DNA of 64,000 bases from an uncultured Flavobacteriales bacterium (GTDB lineage Bacteria; Bacteroidota; Bacteroidia; Flavobacteriales_D; Parvicellaceae): positions 1 to 64,000 of the forward strand of contig CALSNM010000014.1 in the NCBI GenBank assembly GCA_943787725.1. Direction: 5' to 3'. The translations under genes were made by a program, and so were the position numbers. The notes beneath the pieces were generated by a model that was not told the origin of the DNA, did no database searches, and was given only the letters and a program-made list of their open reading frames with translations. Positions 18,745-27,357 of this stretch are shown in pieces. Each line of letters starts with the position of its first letter. Within the stretch, counting starts at the first letter, position 1.

Positions 18745-19074
18745 ATGAATAATATTACAATTCTTGATTCTGCGGGGCAAGCTAACCCGATGAGTTTTTA
18801 CCTAATGATGGGTGCGGTTATTTTTGTTATGTATTGGTTTATGCTCAGGCCTCAAAACAAAAAAAGAAAAGAAGCTCAGGCTTACCGAGAAAACATACAA
18901 AAAGGTGATAAAATAGTAACAATTGGAGGGATTCACGGAAAAGTAGATAGTTTAAAAGATACAACAGTAGTAATTGTTGTGGAAGGAGGTATGAAGATTG
19001 AGATGGAGAAAAGTGCTGTTTCAATGGATGCTTCTATGCAAATGACGGAAGAATCTGTTAAGCAAGCAACTTAA
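18745..19074 (+). CDS. yajC: Preprotein translocase subunit YajC
   Basis: A 109-residue single-pass inner-membrane protein that associates with SecDF at the Sec translocon. The membrane helix at residues 16-36 (FYLMMGAVIFVMYWFMLRPQ) ends in the conserved RPQNKKRKE. The cytosolic domain has GDKIVTIGGIHGKVDSL, the family signature. It sits in the nusB-DUF1573-yajC-coaE run. The YbbR-domain gene that often follows yajC in relatives is absent here. Confidence 0.94.
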   Translation: MNNITILDSAGQANPMSFYLMMGAVIFVMYWFMLRPQNKKRKEAQAYRENIQKGDKIVTIGGIHGKVDSLKDTTVVIVVEGGMKIEMEKSAVSMDASMQMTEESVKQAT

Positions 19075-19102
19075 TTTTCTTCAATTTTAGTTGATAGAAG
19101 CT

Positions 19103-19684
19103 ATGCTAAAGGTAGGCCTTACGGGAGGAATTGGTAGCGGGAAAACTACTGTAGCGGAAATATTTGATTCTTTGGGTGTTCCTGTTTACAATTCTGATGA
19201 AAGGGCCAAATACCTAATGGAGAACGACCCTTCATTAAGAGTTGCTATTATCGAATACTTCGGAGAAGAATCTTATAGAAGTGAAGGTTTAAATAGATTA
19301 TACCTATCGAAAGAAGTTTTTTCGGATAAGTCAAAACTACAAAAGTTGAATAGCATAGTTCACCCTGTGGTAGGCAATGATTTTGCAATTTGGTGCAAGA
19401 AGCAATCAGCTCCTTTCGTTGTAAAAGAAGCTGCAATATTGATCGAATCTGGAGCTCATAAAGGATTAGATAAAATAATCATAGTTTCAGCTTCCGAAAA
19501 TACCCGAATGGATCGAGTGATGGATCGAGATGGTGTGAAAGCGAGTGAAGTTAGAGATAGAATAAATAACCAAATGACAGATTCTGAAAGGCTAAAGTAT
19601 GCTGATTTCATTATTGATAACGATGGTAAACAAATGCTGATTTCTCAGGTTAAGGAAATATACATGGCTCTATGTTCTAAATAG
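19103..19684 (+). CDS. coaE: Dephospho-CoA kinase
   Basis: Catalyses the last step of coenzyme A synthesis, ATP-dependent phosphorylation of dephospho-CoA. The start is the ATG at 19103 (MLKVGLTGGIGSGKTT), putting the P-loop GGIGSGKT at residues 8-15; an upstream in-frame TTG at 19091 is less likely. Substrate-binding YNSDERAK and the lid region follow, and the length (193) is typical. The gene end overlaps the convergent nucleoside-gate gene by 8 bases. It closes the nusB operon. Confidence 0.94.
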   Translation: MLKVGLTGGIGSGKTTVAEIFDSLGVPVYNSDERAKYLMENDPSLRVAIIEYFGEESYRSEGLNRLYLSKEVFSDKSKLQKLNSIVHPVVGNDFAIWCKKQSAPFVVKEAAILIESGAHKGLDKIIIVSASENTRMDRVMDRDGVKASEVRDRINNQMTDSERLKYADFIIDNDGKQMLISQVKEIYMALCSK

Positions 19685-20954
19685 GGAAGAACATATAGGA
19701 AATGATAATAGCAGCTATAATTCCTGCTAAGTCCGCCATTAATCCCGCTCCTAAGGCATATCTTGTGTTTTTAACACCAATAGAGCCAAAGTAAACAGCC
19801 AATACATAAAATGTAGTCTCAGTTGATCCTTGCAATGTAGAAACAAGTCTTCCCACAAAACTATCTGCCCCATGAGTGTGCATGGCTTCAACCATCATGC
19901 CTCTAGCACCGCTTCCACTTAATGGTTTCATAAATGCAGTTGGCAATCCTTCTACAAATTCAGTTCTTACAGTAAATAATTCTACAAAACATCTAATCCC
20001 TTCTATCAAGAATTCCATTGCTCCTGATGCACGAAAAACTCCAATTGCTACTAGCATCGCAACCAAGTATGGAATTATTTTTATAGCTACAGAAAAGCCG
20101 TCTTTTGCTCCTTCAATAAATGCATCATAAACATTGACTTTTTTCGTCAGGGCTAGAACCATAAATAGGGTTATGATAATCATTAGAATTCCATTTCCTG
20201 CAATGGAAGAGTATAGTCCAATTTGTTCAGGCGCCAAGGAGCTGAAGAACCATATTATTCCAAAAATAGCTGCAGAAATGGAAAGTAAATATATAAATAC
20301 AGTAGGGTTTAGTAGACTTATTTTTTGCTTGATGGCAACAACAGATAACCCAATCAAAGTTGAAAAATAAGTTGCCAATAATATTGGGATAAATACATCT
20401 GCTGGATTCGCTGCACCTTCAGAAGCCCTAAGAGCCATAACGCTAACTGGAATTAGCGTTAAACCGGAAGTATTTAAAACCATAAACATTATTTGAGAAT
20501 CAGAAGCTTTATCCTTTGTAGGGTTTTCTTCCTGTAATTCACTCATGGCCTTCAATCCTAATGGGGTTGCCGCGTTGTCCAAGCCAAGCATATTTGCAGA
20601 GAAATTCATGAGCATAGATCCATGTGCAGGTGAGTTGTGTGAAAGGTCAGGGAATAATTTTCTAAACAATGGACCAAAAACCCAAGCCATTCCTTTTACA
20701 GCACCACCTTGTTCACCAATTTTCATAATGCCCAACCAAAGTGCCATAACACCGATAAGGTAGATCGAAATATTAACACTTGTTTCTGCCATGTCGAAAG
20801 TGCTTTGAACAAGATCATTAAATACGGTAGCATTTGATTCATCAAATAACCATTCCGAACCAATAGAATCTCTAAAATAATAGCCTACAGTTCTTATTAC
20901 TGCAACTACAAAAGCAACTAAGAAAAAACCTATCCATATGTAATTTAGTACCAT
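19677..20954 (-). CDS. Nucleoside-recognition (Gate) domain membrane protein, SpmA-SpmB fusion
   Basis: A 425-residue membrane protein with about ten helices. It contains two nucleoside-recognition/Gate domains, as in fused SpmA-SpmB spore-maturation proteins: the first half has MALWLGIMKIGEQGG and NMLGLDNAATPLGLKAM, the second has FIEGAKDGFSVAIKIIPYLVAMLVAIGVFR and the GSGARGMMVEAM and GSTETTFYVLAVYFGSIGVK signatures. The name is historical, since these bacteria do not sporulate. A solute-transport role is inferred, substrate unknown. Confidence 0.87.
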   Translation of the reverse strand: MVLNYIWIGFFLVAFVVAVIRTVGYYFRDSIGSEWLFDESNATVFNDLVQSTFDMAETSVNISIYLIGVMALWLGIMKIGEQGGAVKGMAWVFGPLFRKLFPDLSHNSPAHGSMLMNFSANMLGLDNAATPLGLKAMSELQEENPTKDKASDSQIMFMVLNTSGLTLIPVSVMALRASEGAANPADVFIPILLATYFSTLIGLSVVAIKQKISLLNPTVFIYLLSISAAIFGIIWFFSSLAPEQIGLYSSIAGNGILMIIITLFMVLALTKKVNVYDAFIEGAKDGFSVAIKIIPYLVAMLVAIGVFRASGAMEFLIEGIRCFVELFTVRTEFVEGLPTAFMKPLSGSGARGMMVEAMHTHGADSFVGRLVSTLQGSTETTFYVLAVYFGSIGVKNTRYALGAGLMADLAGIIAAIIISYMFFPI

Positions 20955-21007
20955 TTACTTTAAGCTTGGCGCTAAGATGCTATAAATAAAGAAGATATAT
21001 CGAGTAG

Positions 21008-21574
21008 TTAGAAACAAGTTTTGCAGAAGTTTTTCAACAATTGTAATCCACCTCTTTCACTTACCTCTGGATGAAATTGTACACCAAATAGTGGTTTTAT
21101 CTTATGCTGCATGGCCTCATTCTTACAAACTTTAGACGTTGCTAAAAGTTTGAAGTCTTCAGGGAGGGTGACTTCTTCCGTGTGATCCTCAACCATTCTG
21201 TAAGGCTTTCTTATATAGTTGAAAAGAGTAGAAGATTGCTCTATTATTATTTCTTGCCAGTTTCGATCTTCTTTACAAAGAGATACTTGAGCTCCATGGA
21301 GAATACCCAAAAGTTGATGTCCGAAGCAAATACCTAACACCGGGTTTTTATAGGTTTTTAAGAAATCTAGCGCTTTTAGGTAGGGTTTTGGGTTTGTTTC
21401 GGTCAAGAGGATAGGGGCTCCACTAATTATGATTCCACCGAAATTATTCAACTCTCTAGCGGTTAAGCTATTCCATTTCTTGGTTTTAAAGGTAATATTG
21501 ATTGCTTCTAGCTGTTTCTCGATATCAACAACTTTACTGCTACCGCAGTCAATTATTAGGATGGATGATCTCAC
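21008..21574 (-). CDS. Stand-alone class I glutamine amidotransferase (GuaA glutaminase-like)
   Basis: A 188-residue glutaminase domain. The nucleophile Cys83 is in GICFGHQLLG and the catalytic pair His168 and Glu170 is in QFHPEVSE, so the triad is complete. The overall pattern follows the GATase1 domain of GMP synthase, but no synthetase domain is attached, and a complete guaA lies at 25814. It could supply ammonia to an unlinked partner or hydrolyse a gamma-glutamyl compound. It follows the Sua5/YrdC gene by 11 bases on the same strand. Confidence 0.8.
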   Translation of the reverse strand: MRSSILIIDCGSSKVVDIEKQLEAINITFKTKKWNSLTARELNNFGGIIISGAPILLTETNPKPYLKALDFLKTYKNPVLGICFGHQLLGILHGAQVSLCKEDRNWQEIIIEQSSTLFNYIRKPYRMVEDHTEEVTLPEDFKLLATSKVCKNEAMQHKIKPLFGVQFHPEVSERGGLQLLKNFCKTCF

Positions 21575-21585
21575 TTTTTATCTAT

Positions 21586-22203
21586 TTATATAAAATCAAT
21601 ATCACCAACTCCTTCACGAATAACTTCAATATTACCAGAAGTACAATCCAATATTGTAGACGGAACATTATTTCCGTGTCCGGCAGCAATAACTATGTCC
21701 ACATCATTTTCATGTTTTTCAAATATTGCTGCAGGATCCGTAGTATAATCCACAATTTCATCCTCGTCATGCACAGAGGCAACAGCTAAAGGGTTACCTA
21801 GTTTCAATACAATTTGTCTGGTTATATTGTTATTAGGAATTCTAATTCCAATCTCTTTCTTTTTATTTCCAAATAATTTTGGAACCTCATTACTAGCATT
21901 TAAAATAAAGGTATAAGGACCAGGTAAAGCCTTGTTTATAGCTTTGAATACCTTTCGTTCCATCGGTTTGGTATAATCGGCAATATTGCTCAGGTCATAG
22001 CAAATTAAAGAGAAATTTGCTTTCGAAAGCTTCTCACCTTTCAGTCTTGCCAGTTTTTCGAGACCTTTTTTATTCTTTAGACTGCATCCAAAACTATAAA
22101 CTGTGTCCGTAGGGAAAACAACAATACCGCCTTTTTGTAATATTTCTACTATTTTAGAAATCTTACGTTGGTCAGGATTGTTATCAAACAATTCTATAAT
22201 CAT
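21586..22203 (-). CDS. Sua5/YciO/YrdC family L-threonylcarbamoyladenylate synthase
   Basis: A 205-residue YrdC-fold protein that makes threonylcarbamoyl-AMP for the t6A37 modification of ANN-decoding tRNAs. Typical blocks are GGIVVFPTDTVYSFGCSLKNKKGLEKLARLKG, PGPYTFIL, and IGIRIPNN...GNPLAVASV. The Ser-Val-His-Asp pattern where many members have SANxSG suggests the YciO-like branch, so the exact function is a little less certain than the fold. It lies in the transaldolase-YrdC-glutaminase run. Confidence 0.82.
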   Translation of the reverse strand: MIIELFDNNPDQRKISKIVEILQKGGIVVFPTDTVYSFGCSLKNKKGLEKLARLKGEKLSKANFSLICYDLSNIADYTKPMERKVFKAINKALPGPYTFILNASNEVPKLFGNKKKEIGIRIPNNNITRQIVLKLGNPLAVASVHDEDEIVDYTTDPAAIFEKHENDVDIVIAAGHGNNVPSTILDCTSGNIEVIREGVGDIDFI

Positions 22204-22238
22204 TGTTTATAATTGAAACTATTAAGAAATAGTCCTTC

Positions 22239-22895
22239 TTAAGCGTTTACTTTTTTATAATCAGCTAAGAAAGTTGCCAATCCACTATCAGTTAATGGGT
22301 GTTTTGCTAAAGCAGTAATTGCGCTTAATGGACCAGTCATTACGTCAGCACCTATTTCAGCACATTCAATAATGTGCATTGGATGTCTAACGGATGCTGC
22401 TAAAATTTCTGTAGTGTACATATAGTTATCATATATGAGACGAATCTGGGCAATTAAATCGACACCGCTTGTAGAGATGTCATCTAATCTGCCAATAAAA
22501 GGAGACACATAAGTTGCGCCAGCTTTCGCCGCTAATAATGCTTGCCCAGCAGAGAATATTAATGTACAGTTTGTTCTGATTCCTTTATCTGAGAAATATT
22601 TAATAGCCTTAATTCCTTCAGGAATCATAGGTACTTTTACCACGATATTATCGTGTAAATTTGCTAGTTTTTCACCTTCAGCAACCATTCCTTCAAAATC
22701 TGTAGAGATAACTTCTGCACTAACGTCTCCATCAACAATATTACAGATGTCTATGTAATGTTGAATAATGTTTTCCTCTCCAGATATACCTTCCTTTGCC
22801 ATCAAAGATGGGTTAGTAGTTACACCGTCAAGTATTCCCAAGTCTTGTGCTTCTTTTATTTGCTCTAGGTTTGCTGTATCGATAAAAAATTTCAT
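22239..22895 (-). CDS. Transaldolase / fructose-6-phosphate aldolase family
   Basis: A 218-residue class I aldolase of the short transaldolase type (TalC/FSA). It has [33 protein letters not shown] at the N-terminus, the Schiff-base Lys87 in VVKVPM, and [31 protein letters not shown]. It transfers dihydroxyacetone units in the pentose phosphate pathway or cleaves fructose-6-phosphate; these activities are hard to tell apart from sequence alone. It is cytosolic and probably leads the three-gene minus-strand run with the YrdC and glutaminase genes. Confidence 0.93.
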   Translation of the reverse strand: MKFFIDTANLEQIKEAQDLGILDGVTTNPSLMAKEGISGEENIIQHYIDICNIVDGDVSAEVISTDFEGMVAEGEKLANLHDNIVVKVPMIPEGIKAIKYFSDKGIRTNCTLIFSAGQALLAAKAGATYVSPFIGRLDDISTSGVDLIAQIRLIYDNYMYTTEILAASVRHPMHIIECAEIGADVMTGPLSAITALAKHPLTDSGLATFLADYKKVNA

Positions 22896-22974
22896 GCTTT
22901 TTATTTATTACGTTAAATTCTGTGCAAAAATAAAACGTTTATTGAGGTAGCATTATAAAAGTAATTAACAATCG

Positions 22975-23508
22975 TTAATTTTTATTGAGATTTAATTTAT
23001 ATACAATACCAGAGCAGATGCAAATATTCTCTTTTACTGGGCAGTTGAATACATTATTTTCACATTTTTCCTTCCAGGTATAATCTAGATAGTTCACTCT
23101 AATAAATTTATATTTATCCAGTATTTTCTCTAGATTAACGACACCATTATATTCCCAAGCTACTGTATAAATTGATGAGAATTTCCTTTCCAATATCGAA
23201 ATTGCTTTTCGCATCAAATGGCTTCCATATCCTTTTCTTTGGAAGGATGTAGCTACGCAAACGGAATCAATATGACCTACACTTTTATTCAGGTTTATTC
23301 CATAGATTTTGGCACCGCACTCTGGAGAAATAACCTTAAAAATTAGAAATCCAACAACCTTACTATCTAACATTAACACGATTCCTTGCTTTTGTTCAAT
23401 AGTTGTTTTAAAATAAACTTTATCGTGATAATTTATTCCAAATAAGTCATTTGATATTGAAATGCAAGTATCAAGGTGTTTTGTCGATAAAGTTTCAATG
23501 ATACCCAT
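22975..23508 (-). CDS. GNAT family N-acetyltransferase
   Basis: The start is taken at the ATG at 23508 (MGIIETLSTKHLDTC), giving 177 residues; an upstream in-frame start overlaps the MFS gene. The acetyl-CoA-binding motif A reads VCVATSFQRKGYGSHLMRKAI (Q/R-x-x-G-x-G). The C-terminus is unusual in carrying five cysteines in about 20 residues (CENNVFNCPVKENICICSG), which may bind a metal. The substrate is unknown. It lies just downstream of the MFS gene on the same strand. Confidence 0.78.
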   Translation of the reverse strand: MGIIETLSTKHLDTCISISNDLFGINYHDKVYFKTTIEQKQGIVLMLDSKVVGFLIFKVISPECGAKIYGINLNKSVGHIDSVCVATSFQRKGYGSHLMRKAISILERKFSSIYTVAWEYNGVVNLEKILDKYKFIRVNYLDYTWKEKCENNVFNCPVKENICICSGIVYKLNLNKN

Positions 23509-23513
23509 AATAG

Positions 23514-24738
23514 CTACTTCTCGATTTTTCGAATCAACCAAATATACCAAATAATTGCAATAAAATAGAAGATAGCTGTGTAAGCAAATATGTACATGAA
23601 TGGAAGTTTGAGAGCGCTCAAGTAAGCGAATAGCAATCCACTTATAACAAAACTACCATTCCAAATTAAAGCAAATAATGCACTGACAATCTCATGGTTT
23701 TTCTCTCCGACATATTTCATTATTATGTCTGTGGTCATAGGTTGTGCTATATTCATTAATGGCTGCCTGATAATAAAAAAGAAAATTGCAAAGCAGAAGA
23801 TATATGGTGTTGAACTATAACTTTCAAAAACGCCCAATATAATTAAGGCAAATACAGCTAAAGTTTGCGTGATTGGAATGGCCTTTTTGTATCCAAATTT
23901 ACTTTTGACATAAGGAGATTGTAAGATCATTAAGAAAACGAAACAATGGGTTGCAAAACCAAGAGCAGCAAAATTACCAAAACTCATATCAAATGTTTGC
24001 TTCAAAGTATATATTCATAAAAGGAATGCTCATTCCTGCCCCAATTGCAATGAGTAAAGTAGGGAAGAGTCCCTGAAAAATTAATTTCCAATCATAATTT
24101 TTTAGTTTAAGGTTATTGCTGGTCTGGTCAATATTACCTAGCTTTTCGTTAGAGTCAACTTTATACAAAAAGTAAAGGGAAAAATAGCTGAATATCGCAA
24201 TGAAAATAATGCAGTTTTGCGATGTGAAAATAGTTGGAAATAAATTACTTAAGGTGAAAATAAATGTCCCTCCCAGAACATTGCCAAAGCTCCATGTAGA
24301 ATAAGATAGTGTTATTCCTTCAGTAACTTGGTCTTTTGGACAGTGGCGCAATACAAATGGTAGTTTACAAATTTGAGAGAAACTAAAAGAAAGTCCCCAT
24401 AAAAAGAAGGTAAGGATAATCAACCATTCAATATTTTCATGAATAGCATACACCATAAGTAATGTGATTATGGGTAATGTGAAGGTACTAATTTTAAAAA
24501 ATGGAAGTAGTTTTTTTCCTTTTATCCACAGTCCAAAAGGAAATGAGAAAAAAAGCACACTGGTAAACCTAAACACGAAATAAAAAGCCTTTTCTGAATT
24601 TGAATAACCTAATTCTCCCATATATAGGAATAGAATGAGCATTAAACTGCCATTGATTAGTTGTAAAAAAGATTCAGATAATATTAAGTTTAAAGAGTTC
24701 TTTTCTAAGGTTCGGTATCTTTTAAAGGATAAAATCAA
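23514..24738 (-). CDS. MFS transporter, one frameshift
   Basis: Two adjacent open frames together make one 12-helix major-facilitator protein of about 410 residues. The first six helices plus helix 7 start at 24738 (MILSFKRYRTLEKN...), and the remainder ends at 23514. The break is near 23990-24000: IPFMNIYFEANI then stop in one frame, KQTFDMSFGNFAALGF in the other; one extra base after TACTTT would explain it. No substrate signature is visible. The start overlaps the stop of miaA by 4 bases, so the two are probably translated in sequence. Error or recent pseudogene, cannot be decided. Confidence 0.72.
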
Positions 24739-25631
24739 TTTATTTCCGCGTCCAAGTAGTTAATTATGTTGCTTAATTTATTTGGCTCAAACCAATTAGT
24801 AGTAGGATCTTTTTTAAACCATGTTAGCTGTCTTTTAGCAAAATTCCGAGTGTGTTGTTTAATGAGTTCTACCGCCTCTTCTAATGTTTTTTCATTGTCT
24901 AGATATGCAAATAGTTCTTTGTATCCAACTGTTTTTAAAGCATTTAAGTCTTTGCTTTTTTCTAATGATTTAACTTCATCCAGTAGGCCTTCCTTCATCA
25001 TCAAATCCACACGTTGGTTAATTCTATTGTAAATGATTTCTTTTTCTGCGTTTAAGCCAATTTTTATAATGTTAAAGTCACGCTTTTTAACAGTGTTTTT
25101 TCGAAAGGATGAATATGTCTTTCCAGTTATTCTGCATACTTCAATGGCCCGAATTAACCGCTGCGGATTTTTAATATTCATCCTTGCATAATGTTCAGGA
25201 TCTTTTTCTTTTAATTCTTCTCTGAGTGCTTTTGGCCCATATTCTTCCATTTCTTTATTTAGTTGTTCTCTTATTTCTAAATCAAATGGAATATCATCAA
25301 TACCTGCGCAGACAGCATCTATATATAAGCCGGAGCCACCAACAAGGATAGCTACATCATTCGTTTTGTGCAATTCTGTTAATTTAGCAATCGCTTCAAT
25401 TTCAAACGTACCTGCTGAATATTTTTGGTTAATGGATATATTACTTATGAAATGATGTGTAGCTTCTGCTAATTCAGTTGTTGTTGGTTTAGCAGTTCCG
25501 ATAGCCATTTCTTTAAAAAATTGTCGACTATCTGCTGAAATTATCTCACACTTATAGTGTTTGGCTATTTCAATAGAGAGACTAGTTTTGCCAATGCCCG
25601 TTGGTCCTACTATTACGATTAAGTATTTCAT
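24735..25631 (-). CDS. miaA: tRNA dimethylallyltransferase
   Basis: Transfers a dimethylallyl group to N6 of A37 in tRNAs reading UNN codons. At 298 residues it has normal length. It has the P-loop GPTGIGKT (residues 8-15), ISADSRQFFKEMAIGTAKP, and LVGGSGLYIDAVCAGID. The tRNA-binding segment NPQRLIRAIEVCRITGK and the terminal RNFAKRQLTWFKKD are also present. It heads a minus-strand unit with the MFS and GNAT genes. Confidence 0.95.
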   Translation of the reverse strand: MKYLIVIVGPTGIGKTSLSIEIAKHYKCEIISADSRQFFKEMAIGTAKPTTTELAEATHHFISNISINQKYSAGTFEIEAIAKLTELHKTNDVAILVGGSGLYIDAVCAGIDDIPFDLEIREQLNKEMEEYGPKALREELKEKDPEHYARMNIKNPQRLIRAIEVCRITGKTYSSFRKNTVKKRDFNIIKIGLNAEKEIIYNRINQRVDLMMKEGLLDEVKSLEKSKDLNALKTVGYKELFAYLDNEKTLEEAVELIKQHTRNFAKRQLTWFKKDPTTNWFEPNKLSNIINYLDAEIN

Positions 25632-25780
25632 TGTTACAAAGAAATGAAAAGGAATTGAACTCTCTTAGAACTTAATCTTTTTAATTCCGATTTGCTTTTC
25701 TGTTTTAACTTGAATAAGGTAAAATTAGTGATGGTTAATATTTAGATTGTAAAAGTTAATAAATATTGGATTGAAAAAAG

Positions 25781-25809
25781 TTGAAGTGAGAGGTAACTTT
25801 TTATCTTTG
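25781..25809 (+). promoter_or_regulatory. Candidate promoter for guaA
   Basis: TTG at 25781-25783, then 18 bases, then TATCTTTG at 25802-25809, a perfect TAnnTTTG -7 box. Transcription should start at about 25814-25817, the same place as the first ATG (25814), leaving no room for a ribosome-binding site. Either guaA is leaderless or translation begins at the second ATG (25823). Confidence 0.6.
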
Positions 25810-25813
25810 CGCG

Positions 25814-27346
25814 ATGCAAGAAATGATATTGATATTGGATTTCGGTTCGCAGTACACGCAGTTGATAGCCAGAAGAGTAAGAGAGTTGAATGTCTATTGT
25901 GAAATACACCCTTACGATAATATACCTGAAATTGAAAATGATATAAAAGGAGTTATTCTTTCAGGAAGTCCATATTCGGTGCATGATCCGGAAGCTCCAA
26001 ACCCAGATTTATCGAATTATCGTGGGAAATTTCCTTTGTTAGGAGTTTGTTATGGAGCACAATTTCTTGTTAAAAGCAATGGAGGTTCAGTTGTTCCTTC
26101 GGATATTAGAGAATATGGTAGAGCCAATCTTTCTTTTGTAGATAAGGGTACATGAATTAATGAAAGGGGTGAGTAACCTATCTCAAGTTTGGATGAGTCA
26201 TGGGGATACGATAAAGAATATTCCAGAATCATTTCAAGTAATTGCTAGTACAGAAGATGTCGAGATGGCGGGATATCGCATAAAAGGAGAAGAAACTTAT
26301 GGGATTCAATTCCATCCAGAGGTGTATCACTCAACAGGTGGTCCGCAATTATTAAAGAATTTTGTAGTTGGAATTTGTAAATGTGCACAATCTTGGACTC
26401 CCGATTCATTTGCGGAGAAAACGGTGCAAGAATTAAAAGAGAAATTAGGAAATGATAAAGTAGTACTAGGTTTGTCTGGTGGTGTTGATTCTTCAGTTGC
26501 TGCTGTTTTATTACAAAAAGCGATTGGAGATAATCTACATTGTGTTTTTGTAGATAATGGACTCTAAGAAAAGATGAATTTCAACGCGTTCTCGATAGTT
26601 ATATTTCCATGGGACTTAATATCACGGGAGTCGATGCTAAGGAAAAATTCTATTCTGAGTTAGCTGGAGTTTCTGACCCTGAATTGAAAAGAAAAGCGAT
26701 TGGTAAAGTGTTTATCGATGTTTTCGATGAAGAATCGAATAAGTTAGAAAATGTCAAATGGTTAGGCCAAGGAACTATATATCCAGATGTAATTGAATCC
26801 ATATCAGTTAATGGAGGTGCTTCTCAAACAATTAAATCTCACCATAATGTAGGTGGTTTACCTGATTATATGAAATTAGATATAGTTGAACCACTTAGGT
26901 CTTTATTTAAGGATGAGGTAAGAAGAGTTGGTAAGTCTTTGGGGATTTCACCTAATATTCTAAATCGCCATCCTTTTCCGGGTCCTGGTTTAGGAATTCG
27001 TATTTTAGGAGATGTGACGGAAGAAAAGGTACGCATTTTGCAAGAGGTGGATCATATTTTTATTGAAGGTTTGAAAACAAGTGGTTTATATGATGATGTT
27101 TGGCAAGCAGGAGTAATGTTATTGCCTGTACAAAGTGTTGGAGTAATGGGAGATGAAAGAACTTACGAAAATGCAGTTGCCTTGAGAGCTGTTTCCTCGA
27201 CAGATGGTATGACTGCAGATTGGTGTCATTTACCTTATGACTTTTTAGCAAAAGTATCAAACGATATTATCAATAAAGTAAAAGGAATAAATAGAGTGAC
27301 TTATGATATCAGTTCTAAGCCACCTGCGACCATAGAATGGGAATAG
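25814..27346 (+). CDS. guaA: GMP synthase (glutamine-hydrolysing), two compensating frameshifts
   Basis: Converts XMP to GMP using glutamine and ATP. The N-terminal glutaminase has GVCYGAQ (nucleophile Cys) and [11 protein letters not shown]; the ATP pyrophosphatase has [14 protein letters not shown]; the dimerisation domain ends [18 protein letters not shown], the normal C-terminus. Two single-base shifts break the frame. One base is extra at about 26146-26151 (GVDKG to HELMKGVSN). One T is missing at 26565 (DNGL to [10 protein letters not shown]). The net shift is zero and the total is about 510 residues. With such an essential gene, sequencing error is far likelier than inactivation. Confidence 0.9.
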
Positions 27347-27357
27347 ATCATTTTAAA

